Position numbers and translations under genes: made by a program. The notes beneath the pieces were generated by a model. The model saw nothing but the letters and a program-made list of their open reading frames with translations, ran no database searches and was not told the DNA's origin. A stretch of 64,000 nt of DNA. Origin: Acanthosepion lycidas. Its lineage: Eukaryota > Mollusca > Cephalopoda > Sepiida > Sepiidae. The stretch lies in the NCBI GenBank assembly GCA_963932145.1, contig OZ010586.1, positions 69,777,254 to 69,841,253 of the forward strand. The letters are read 5' to 3'. Below, piece by piece: positions 1 through 9,740 of the stretch. Within the stretch, counting starts at the first letter, position 1; each line of letters begins with the position of its first letter.

Positions 1-1107
1 ACCATCTCTGTCGATTTTAGTTTCGATAATATTATGTATCGACAGATTGATGGTGTTGCTATGGGTTCTCCTTTGGGTCCTGTTTTAGCTAACATTTTTG
101 TGGGTTTCTATGAACAGAGTTTGTTTACAGATTCCTCTAAGCCCACTGTTTACTTCCGGTACGTTGATGACACTTTTTGTGTGTTTCGTAATGAATTAGA
201 GGTAGACAAATTTTTCTCCCTACTAAATAGTGTTCATCCTGCCCTTAAATATACAGTAGAGAAGGAAGTGGATAACACTTTACCCTTCCTTGATGTTCTA
301 GTTCGTAGAACACCTTCCTTATATACTACTACAGTGTATAGGAAGTCTACTTTCACGGGTCTTTACACTCGTTGGGATTCCTTTTGTCCCAAACAGCAAA
401 AGATTAATTTAATTAAGTCTTTGACCTATAGGGCATTGAGGATTTGCTCAGATGACACTTTGAAAGATGAGATTAAGTTTTTAACTAACATCTTTACTAG
501 TAACGGTTATCCTTATGATATCGTTCAAATGGTTATTCGGCAAAAGTTGGCGGACTTTAATAAAGTAGAACCTGTGCTTGTTAAAAAATGTCCCGTTTAT
601 TTACGAGTGCCATATTTTGGTAGGGATAGCGAAATGTTGGCTAAGCAAATTTCATCGAGTTCTAATCAATGCTATTTTGCAGCGAATGTACGTGTTGTGT
701 TTAAAACAAGATCTGTTCTTCCATCCATGAGTAAGGATGTTCTACCTCATCATCATATTAATTCTGTAATTTATCAATTTAAATGTAGTTGCGGTGCCGA
801 CTACATAGGTAGAACTACACAACGCTTGGATGTTAGAATCAAGCAACACGTGCCTGCTAAAATTTATAATAAAAATTTTTCGATTGGTGATACCGTTCGA
901 AATACATACGGGTCATCTATAGCGGATCATTTCATAAATAGTCCTGGTTGTGCGGTGGACTTCAGTGTGAATTGGTTTTCTGTGTTGTCCACTTCACACT
1001 CGTTGTTTCATCTGAAGGTGTTGGAGACGCTGTTTATCAAGTCTGGGCGACCTTCTCTGTGTAAACAGAGAGATTGTTTGCTTGGGCTTGCTCTTCTGGG
1101 TCTCTAG
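1..1107 (+). CDS. Penelope-like retroelement RT with GIY-YIG endonuclease, 5' truncated by window edge
   Basis: The frame is open from base 1 and runs to a TAG at 1105-1107; the Met at 34 is internal, because the preceding codons continue the same RT block. Visible reverse transcriptase motifs, in order, are MGSPLGPVLANIF, the catalytic YVDD block (FRYVDDTFCVF, about 157-190), NTLPFLDVLV and a YRKSTFTGLY block. After a linker comes a GIY-YIG nuclease core near 765-850: VIYQFKCSCGADYIGRT followed by RLDVRIKQH. An RT joined to a C-terminal GIY-YIG domain is the hallmark of Penelope-like elements, which copy themselves by target-primed reverse transcription in the nucleus. No stop or frameshift is seen in the visible part, so this copy may be young. 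The N-terminal half lies outside the window. Confidence 0.9.
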   Translation, partial: TISVDFSFDNIMYRQIDGVAMGSPLGPVLANIFVGFYEQSLFTDSSKPTVYFRYVDDTFCVFRNELEVDKFFSLLNSVHPALKYTVEKEVDNTLPFLDVLVRRTPSLYTTTVYRKSTFTGLYTRWDSFCPKQQKINLIKSLTYRALRICSDDTLKDEIKFLTNIFTSNGYPYDIVQMVIRQKLADFNKVEPVLVKKCPVYLRVPYFGRDSEMLAKQISSSSNQCYFAANVRVVFKTRSVLPSMSKDVLPHHHINSVIYQFKCSCGADYIGRTTQRLDVRIKQHVPAKIYNKNFSIGDTVRNTYGSSIADHFINSPGCAVDFSVNWFSVLSTSHSLFHLKVLETLFIKSGRPSLCKQRDCLLGLALLGL

Positions 1108-1339
1108 CATCTTTAGGTGTTACAACTGTCCCTTCCGTTCATTCACGTCACCCATATATATATATTTTTTTTTCTCCTGTTTCATAATTTTTCCCCCGTT
1201 TACAGCTCTGAAGAGAGGGGGCGAAACCGGTCGGCTGGTATTTTATTTTAATAACATCATGGTCCAATGTAAAAATATTCTTGTTTTTAACGCCGTAATA
1301 AAGTTTTGTACCACAAAAAATATTTTTAAATATATATAT

Positions 1340-1670
1340 ATATATATTCATGAATCATTCATACAAAAAACAAATATAGAGGTTAATGATTTAAATGGCG
1401 AGAATACATCATCGCAAACAATATAAATAAGATACATCAACCCCGAACCTGTATATGAATGATATGATCCCCGTTTATAAATTCCAGTTGCATAAGGTCT
1501 TTTTAATTTTTTACAAGCTTTTGTCTGTTCCTACAGACATCATCAGGTATGGAAGTAGATTTTGTTCTTTGTTTTTCATAAACGGGGATCATATCATTCA
1601 TATACAGGTTCGCCATTTAAATCATTAACCTCTATATTTGTTTTTTGTATGAATCATTCATGAATTTATA
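1340..1670. repeat. Fold-back (inverted) repeat downstream of the PLE, with hammerhead-like core
   Basis: The left arm (about 1347-1480) and right arm (about 1577-1665) are reverse complements. The arms share the ATGATTTAAATGGCG block and the GAACCTGTATATGAATG / GATCCCCGTTTATA block. The left arm carries about 37 extra bases between the two blocks (about 1403-1440). The loop holds a minus-strand hammerhead-like core at 1517-1546: CTGATGA, then a perfect GTCTG/CAGAC hairpin, then AAAA where GAAA is expected. PLE terminal repeats are known to carry hammerhead motifs, so this may be PLE terminal sequence. That link is inference. Confidence 0.55.
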
Positions 1671-1759
1671 AATTATAATTGCACCTTTTAATTGAAATAT
1701 ATATATATTCCTCAAGCGAACTTTGGAATAACAAACGAACGATGGCATCCGTTAAAAAA

Positions 1760-2280
1760 ACATCTTTATGTATACAAATACACATTTAACGGCGTAACAA
1801 AAGTGCCAAAAACTATCTGTCGTTGAAATAGACCAGACGATATGCGCTGAACGGGTGTCATCGTTCGTTTGAAAAAAGACACGCTAACCCTACTTTGACT
1901 TAACTTCTTTTCTAAAATAACTAATTTGATGATGCAATAGTTGTCAGTGAAAATGAATATCTCACTGCCCCTTATTAAAATGACTGTTTTCCCTATATCC
2001 CTGTATATTAATTTCACGAATGTATATGCTTATAAATCTCCGGAAATTTCAAAATTAGTTATTCCAAATTTCGCTTGAGGATGAAACAGAACTAGGTACT
2101 TTAATTTAATTTCTATAATTGAATTGAAGTTTTTAGCTTCTGTTTTTGAAACATGAGAACTCTTATGTACCGATGGAATCATATTTTTAAAAATATTTAT
2201 AATATAGGCTCTGCTTGTGTATCGAGCACTATTTTTAAAAAATAAAAACAAAAATACTAAAGAACTTTGGATTATTAACC
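1760..2280. repeat. AT-rich dispersed repeat, related to 36765-36960 and 40790-41000
   Basis: The stretch with AACATGAGAACTCTTATGTA and, further on, TATCGAGCACT next to AAAATAAAAA recurs in inverted form near 36765-36960 and in direct form near 40860-41000. All three copies border (TA)n tracts. No coding potential is seen. The family is not recognised. Confidence 0.45.
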
Positions 2281-2307
2281 TAACGGTTCTTTCCTATTTT
2301 CTATATA

Positions 2308-2310
2308 TTT

Positions 2311-2394
<84 letters not shown>
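2308..2394. repeat. (AC)n/(AT)n microsatellite
   Basis: A CA run passes into a long pure TA run. A second TA tract lies at 2484-2527 and a third at about 2910-2937. Open frames across these tracts are simple Tyr-Ile repeats and not genes. Confidence 0.95.
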
Positions 2395-2397
<3 letters not shown>

Positions 2398-2482
2398 AAA
2401 ACAATGACACGTTCAAAGCAACTTATTATCAATGGATTCTAATAAGAATATTATGACCAGAAATTCGTGTAGTGTATTTATC

Positions 2483-2528
<46 letters not shown>

Positions 2529-2906
2529 GCATATTATAAAAATTTTACCAACATCATTTGGTTAATGTCAGTTTTATTGTTAAAAACATTAACTTACATA
2601 ATGGAATCTGATATGGTATACAATTAAATATTGATATATGCATACATACCAACCAATTTTTTTGTTTCAATATAAAATGTCTGTAAACTACTCCCATGAC
2701 TCTTTGAAAAGCACTTCCGGCGTTGGTTAAATCACATGAATGGCTAAATATTGACTAAAACAATAAAAAAAAAAATATTCTTTTTTTTTTTTCTGATTGC
2801 TTCGGATTCTATTTCTCGCCTTTCCGGCATCATTCTATTTCGATCAGAAGATTTCATTCCTTGTTGTCTTTCGGCTTCCCAAAATCTTTATCAATTCAGA
2901 CGTTTT

Positions 2907-2941
<35 letters not shown>

Positions 2942-3092
2942 TATGCTGATGAGATTTTTGGTTGAAGCTTTCGAGAATATTTTCTCCTAATTATATCTTT
3001 GTTTTATTTCTGTATTAGACTTGCCGATCAAAATCAATCACACGACAGCGAAGTCCATTACAAAATTGTGAGCGTATATTTATGAAGTGCAC

Positions 3093-3094
<2 letters not shown>

Positions 3095-3123
<29 letters not shown>

Positions 3124-3180
3124 TCATGTCTGTTTTCACTCTGTTAGCCATCTCATTATCTATCTATCTATCTATCTCTT
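3095..3180. repeat. (TATC)n microsatellite pair
   Basis: Two short runs of TATC are separated by about 40 bases of non-repeat sequence. Confidence 0.9.
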
Positions 3181-3182
3181 CA

Positions 3183-3480
3183 TATCACTCCAAGCAAGGC
3201 AATAAAGCCACTATGATGCCAGGCGAGGGAGGGAGCGGCTAGAAAAAATGCGAGAAAAATAAAAAAATATTATTAAGAAGCAAGAACAATAAAAGAAGAG
3301 GGATTAAGAAAACAAAAGATAACGATTGATATTGCATTTAACTTTTTGAAGATTAATTAAAGTTGACTTGAAAGTAAGAGGCCGGAACTTTCTGCGTTCC
3401 GGAAGCGAGAAGTGCGAGAGAAGAAACTGTTAGCATGGAACTTACATCTAGCCATTTCAAATGTAAAATAATGAGACCTT
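3183..3480 (-). mobile_element. Jockey-type LINE 3' end fragment
   Basis: The reverse of this stretch ends with the jockey tail seen elsewhere in the window: a block around GCCTTGCTTGG(G/A)GTGA next to TAGTGGC. It matches the ends at 33290-33335 and 51740-51770 on the other strand. Only the extreme C-terminus and 3' UTR remain. Confidence 0.65.
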
Positions 3481-3715
3481 GCCGCCAATCTATACTTCAT
3501 TTAAGTCGAGGTACCAAAGAGGAAATCTCATCGGATATGAGAAGTTATATTACGCTCGTGAGATAGAAGGATTTTATTTATAAACATTTAAATGCTTTTT
3601 TCTTTTTTTAGATTACCTAGTAAAAGCAGTTATCATTAGAATGACCAAATGTTAGTCGTAATCTTAGCCTATTTCAAAACCCCATTAGCAGCTTCTCACT
3701 GTCTGGTTTCAGTTC

Positions 3716-4253
3716 TGTTGTGGACTCCGAGATGAAATCCGGTCTCAAATGAATGACAAACGCAGGAATGAAAATATAGCGAATAAATGTATTGACATAA
3801 TAATACAATTGGTAATACGGTTAGTAGATCCAGAAATGCGGTTAGTAGCGATAATAATATACAGTGTAACCCGGATATAAGATACCCGGATATAAGAGAA
3901 ACACGGATATAAGAGAGATTTTCTCTGGTCACTAATTAGATCCTGTGTTAATGTATATAAATTAGATCATACCCGGATAAAAAGAAACCCGGATATAAGA
4001 GACTTCTTCTCCGGTCCCGACAACTCTCTTATATCCGGGTTACACTGTATATACAGTCTGGGAAATTCAGTATCGAAGTATGACTTCCATCTGCGTCTAC
4101 GTGCTCGCAACTGTGACTCCTACAAAGCGGTTACCTCACACTCTTACTCTCTCTTACTCTACGTCTCTCTAACTTCCGGGTAATTCACCGGCAGCAGTCC
4201 AAATACACACTGGTCGAGTCCACTTGTATGAAAAAAGGGTGGACCCCATAACA
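3716..4253 (-). mobile_element. Solo LTR (TG...CA) with 5-bp target duplication, interrupted by a MITE
   Basis: On the plus strand the element starts TGTTGTGGACTCC and ends GGACCCCATAACA. It is flanked on both sides by AGTTC (3711-3715 and 4254-4258), a perfect 5-bp duplication as made by LTR-retrotransposon integrases. Without the nested MITE it is about 350 bp. Two related copies lie at 47220-47556 (minus) and 53175-53538 (plus). No internal gag or pol is present, so each is a solo LTR left by LTR-LTR recombination. The superfamily (Gypsy-like or other) cannot be fixed from the LTR alone. Confidence 0.8.
3862..4047. mobile_element. 186-bp pogo/Tigger-like MITE
   Basis: The terminal inverted repeats are CAGTGTAACCCGGATATAAG and its complement ending CCGGGTTACACTG. 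The element is flanked by TA on both sides (3860-3861, 4048-4049). CAG...CTG ends with a TA duplication are typical of the pogo/Tigger branch of Tc1-mariner. The paralogous LTR at 47220-47556 lacks it and shows the empty site near 47350-47362. The interior holds more copies of the CCCGGATA block and no ORF. Confidence 0.85.
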
Positions 4254-4789
4254 AGTTCACTGCTCCTATTTTCTTAAAATGAATAAGACAACAATTACAA
4301 GCTCGATAATTATTGCCAAGTGTTGTTGTGTCGCGTCATGGTGTTCGAGAATCTAATCCGGTTTTTCAGATTTGTTCTAACCTTTTTGTCGACTGATCAT
4401 GTGAGAAACGACGAAGTTTTAGAGAAAATGGAAACATTTTTTTTTTTAACGATGGCAGGCAACTCGTTTCATTGGTCAAGGTCCCACGCTTCTTACCCCC
4501 CTCTCGGACTTTGAGCAGAACTTCTACCATTGTTATTGATGCCACTGTTGCAGCCCAAGAAAAGGATGAGTCAGCCACGGCATGCCGCTCGTTCACCAAA
4601 AATGAATTAAAAATCAGGATGAAGCTAGAAAGGCTACAGATTGAGGAGGAAACTGCCACTGACATAGCTGAAGTAGAATACTTAGCAGACAGGCAAAGCC
4701 ACCAAAAACCTCAAACTCTGGGGCCCCAGAAGTCTTGTGATACAGAACGGCACACGTGAGCAACGAAGAAGTTTGAAGAAAAGCGGAAA

Positions 4790-5035
4790 CAAAAATAAAA
4801 CTTATACTTAAGATAAAGAAGACAGTTGAAATTTCTGGAACACATAATGAGAAAAGAAGGTTTGTAAAATTTGACACTCACAAGACATACTGAACTGAAG
4901 GTAAAAAAAAAATCAATTTAACCTACCTAAGTTATGTAAATGGGTGTGGTCGAACCTGGATAAGAAATGGACAAACGTTGTTTGGCACTACAATAGGTAG
5001 AAAGTTATGGAGTGCCATGATCGCCCACATGCTTA
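4790..5035 (+). mobile_element. RTE-like LINE reverse transcriptase C-terminal remnant
   Basis: The DNA encodes, with frame breaks, the tail 'EFLGHIMRKEG' followed by a basic stretch and a 'W..MIAH' ending. This tail recurs in the window at 41930, 44905, 59340 and 62275 (plus) and 8085, 15295, 18075 and 38670 (minus). The copy is heavily decayed and lies just upstream of the first host exon. Confidence 0.6.
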
Positions 5036-5115
5036 AAGTACACGGTATATAAAAGAATAAAAATAATTTTAAAACGTCAATTTCTTTGCTTAACTTATTA
5101 TTCTAATTTTTTCAG

Positions 5116-5307
5116 ATCGCCAACACAAATGGAACGGATGGTGTGCTCAGTGAAATGGACAATATACGAATCGAAGAAGTTATTCAGCATTTTGCTTCTG
5201 TTCCAACTTCTGCAGAAATGCCTCCAATACATCCTCCCAGTTGTAGAAAGCATGACCTGTACACCGATGTGTCTGTCTTCAATGATATAGATGAGCATGT
5301 CATCAAG
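5116..5307 (+). CDS. Host gene, first recognisable exon
   Basis: A polypyrimidine tract and TTTTTTCAG precede the exon, and AAG|GTAAGC ends it after 64 codons, phase 0. It encodes an acidic linker and the motif DVSVFNDIDEHVIK, which leads into the first helix of the transglutaminase-like core. In-frame TAA at 5104 shows that coding does not simply extend upstream. Confidence 0.8.
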
Positions 5308-6711
5308 GTAAGCCCTGCACTGGGTTTTAGCAGGATGAATTTCCAAATATTACAAAAATACAGCATTATATTTGTGCGAAGCAAGCTTTTCTGCAATAAA
5401 CAGTATTAGAAACAAAAATTGATCACGGCTAGAATCCTTGTAAGAAGATGTCGATCTTTCAAGAAGATATTCTAAAAAAGTCAAGTTCAGTCACATTAAA
5501 TGGTAATCTATAATGAACAGAAAAAGAAATAAATATATATTTTTTTTAATATAAATTGTTTTGTGTGTGCTAAGAAATAAATCATCAGAAGCATAATCTT
5601 ATTTTTACTGTTTTTTATCATAAAAATTCAAGGTTGAAGTGAGCCGCGTAGGTTTATTTATGTTCAAGTGAGCCGCGTAGGTTTATCTATAGGTTCAACT
5701 GAGCCACAGAGATTTGTCTATAGGTTCAATTGAGCCACAGAGATTTGTCTATAGGTTCAACTGAGCCACAGAGATTTGTCTATAGGTTCAATTGAGCCAC
5801 AGAGATTTGTCTATAGGTTCAACTGAGCCACAGAGATTTGTCTATAGGTTCAACTGAGCCACAGAGATTTGTCTATAGGTTCAACTGAGCCACAGAGATT
5901 TGTCTATAGGTTCAACTGAGCCACAGAGATTTGTCTATAGGTTCAATTGAGCCACAGAGATTTGTCTATAGGTTCAATTGAGCCACAGAGATTTGTCTAT
6001 AGGTTCAACTGAGCCACAGAGATTTGTCTATAGGTTCAATTGAGCCACAGAGATTTGTCTATAGGTTCAATTGAGCCGTGAGTTAAAAAAAAAAAGTTGA
6101 AAAAAATTGCTTTAGAGTAATTATAGATTCTTGTTTTATATTTTATACTCATTGGAAATTTCCTGAATTGTGACAATAGAACCTTCAAAATCGTTTTATT
6201 TTCTAAAATACGTTTCTATTTTATGTGACATATCAGTGGCGGACTGGTTAGATTGTCAGCTAGCTCGATGGCAAATGGGCCCCTTATATATACATACACT
6301 GGCATCTGTGAAACATACACTGGCATCTGTTAAATACGAATACAAATAAATACGAATAAGAAATTATAAAGTCATGTGGACATTACCACTTAGTCAAGTC
6401 TAGTGTGAGAGGATATTTTCAAGGTTAAGAAATTCGATGTCTGAGGAGAATTTGGAATCATACATGTTGTTATTTATTGAAAAAGAATTGCTAGATGAAT
6501 TGGATGTAGAAGAAATTATTAGCAGATTTCAATAATCATCTGGTGCAGATTTTTTCAAACTGTGGGTCCCGGCCATTTAATGAGTCGCGAGATAAATAAA
6601 ATGGGTCGCAACAAAAAATACACAAATGTGAGCAAAGTGCAGAATATAAACTGCTCTAAATATTGCACAGCACTCATAAATCATCTCTAGCTTTTCACTA
6701 AGGTAATCTCG

Positions 6712-6764
<53 letters not shown>

Positions 6765-9668
6765 AGCTTTTAGAGTTTATGTATCCTGTTCGTCAAACAC
6801 TTTGCGGATTATTTATCTTTGTGTCGGAATCTCTTTTAAATTTGTTTTTCTAAAATTAATAATTTTCTATTCTTACAAATAGATAATACAAATAGATACA
6901 TGCAATTACAAAATGTGTGGATCATACGAAATGCACATATAAATTGTCAATGCAAAATAAATGAACTTAATGAGCAGAGTCTGTCTTTGATTTATTGCAT
7001 GTAGGTATAATGGGTCGCAATGCAAAATATGGTTCTTGCTGTGGCTCGCAGTAAAAAAAATCGTAAAACACTAATGCTGTGAACAAAAACAATTGCTCTT
7101 TATATAGTACTGTAAACTATTTTAAATTATTAACCAATTACTTAAAATTATAGTAAAATAAATCAAAAGATGAGTTATAATATTCTGTATTTACATTTGG
7201 TATCTCAGTCAAGTACTATGCGTGATACACGCTTGGGCGATTTCTGACGAGGCGGAAGATTTCCCGCAGTAGGCTGCCGTTTTTTTCTGCGGTAGACTGG
7301 TTGCCAACTAAGGCTAGAGGACTGAGTCCTGCTATTCAACCCCTAGCTTGGCGGAGAAAGAATTTGTATCTATTATCAGTAATATTCTCAGTACATATAC
7401 ACTGTAATTACTAAGAAATACACATTTTTGCCATAAATCTTTAATTGTACCTTTTTTCCATATGTATTTTTTGCAAATTTTATTTATTCCCTATGAAAAT
7501 TAAATGATAACATTTTAGTTATGGGTGAGGTCCCTTTGTCATTTAGAAAACAATATTTTTAAACCTAGCCCTCCACTGCAGGTCATACTGATACTTTATT
7601 ATAGTCACATTTTAATCGATTTGTTATGTCTGTCATTAATTAAAACGAAGCAATATTCTCATATAAAAATATCAGTAAATATCGAGGCTACGATTAAATT
7701 GTTTTATTCTATAATAATACTATAATTAATTCCTTCCATTGAGAAGTATGTGAATAGAATTTAATTATTTTTCTTAACGCCTGAAAGATATTTATCGATT
7801 AAAAGGTCTTTATTCAACATTAAAACGTTTACATTCAACATTAATTTAATAAAAATAACTTTGTTTCATCATTTTCATGTGATCTTTCTATATCAAAGGT
7901 GGCAGAAACGGATCAAGGCTCCTACACTGAATTGATTCGTCAACTCACAGAGTCATGTATTGGAGATTTAGAAAAAGCAAGGTAAATACTCGATAACCAA
8001 TAAAACTGTATTTCTATAAAATGTTATGACAATATCAGATACAATCAGTTGTAGTCATTTTTTTAGTCATTTACTAAGCCCGCAAGTATGAGGCACCCAG
8101 TGAGGATGTAATTCATCCTCTTTTCTATGTACCGTGTCCCTTCAGTACGTAGGCGATCATGGCTCTCCAAAATTTTCCGTCCTTTATAGATCTTAATTTT
8201 TTTGTCTTTTGTATTTCTCTTAAAATTTGTTCCGCCATTTATTTACTCAAGCTCACGAAATTATGCATTGTTTTCGTTGTCTCTCTGTTCTGTGAGTACA
8301 AGATTTTCCAAGCCCTCTTTCCTCATTATATGACCTAGAAATTTAAACTCTCTTGTCCGGATGTTAAAACTCACCACTAAGCCGTAATTGAGATACACTT
8401 ACTAATCATTGCACCATGCCGAAATGCCAATTGATGCATATGAATGAAACCGTGTGGATTGTAGTCATTGTTTCTTCTCCTATAATTCGTGTTCGATCAC
8501 GGCTCTCGACAACTTCCCATCCTTTAAGGTCGTCAGGTAAGTTACTCTCTGTTTTCCTCTCCTTCTTCTTGCCTTCGATATATTCTGTGAGCTTCAATTT
8601 CTCCTATCCTTCTTTTCTACAAATTTCAATTGCCTCTTTCGTGATTCTATAAATTATATTTTTGTTGCCATTTTCTTTAAAACTTCCTTGTTGCATAAAT
8701 GTTCCATCCATGGCATTCTCAGCATCTATGTTGTCTCAAGTCTCCTCTTCGTCTGCAAGGAAATTCTCCCGCATTTACAAGGGTGGGCTAAAAAGTTCAT
8801 TGGATGACTATGTAGGAGTGATGCTAGAGCTGTGAAATCTTGCATGCATACATTTTAACTCTTCTGAAGTGTTTATGTCTAACTGTTCAAAGAAGACTGG
8901 TCATCATGTTGGTCAAAAAAGTTATCAACACCAGTCATTATCACTGCAATACTTGTTCCCAGTCAAGTGTTGTTATTTTGTTTGTTTTTTTGTTTTTTTG
9001 TTTTTTCATGTTGGTGAACAAACAACAGTCTAATCAAGAGAATAGGGATGGTGATCAACCAGTTGAAAGTCAAAGTCATGTACAACAGCCTTCAAAACCA
9101 AGGTCTTGTGTGCTGGAGCTTTGTCCAAATAAAACAAGACCCCTTTCTCTAGTTTTCTCGTGCATTTGGTCTAGTTAAACTTTCTTAACTACCTCAGCAA
9201 CTTGGCATAGTATTTTCCATTGATCGTGTGAACATTTTAAATCAATAAATACAATGTATCCCACTGTATGCAATACATACAATTTGCATCCCAAAAAACA
9301 AGCCATCTCCTTCTCTAAAGATGAAACAACCTTGGCCTTCTTTGGAGCAGGTGAGGAAAGGTGTTTCCACTGCATGGACATCCGCATCCTGGGTATGACG
9401 ATAAACTACGTTCGCGTCCTTGGTATGACGATAAACTACGTCCAACAACAAGGCTTCAGATAATGTTTTCGAAAAAATAATGTTGCCAGCTATACGTTTT
9501 TTGGAAAATATAATGTTGCCAGCTATACGTTTTTGAAACAATGTTGCCAGCTATACATTTTTTGGAAAAAATAATGTTGCCAGCTATGCGTTTTTTGAAA
9601 CAATAATGTTGCCAACTATACGTTTTTTGGAAAACACACACACACATATATATATGTGTGTGTGTGTG

Positions 9669-9740
<72 letters not shown>

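Noticed and set aside
4320-4760. Possible upstream coding exon of the host gene
   Set aside because: Open frames exist on both strands but no family motif or convincing splice signals were seen.
5632-6078. CRISPR-like array
   Set aside because: Units of 31 bp follow each other without unique spacers, and the window is eukaryotic.
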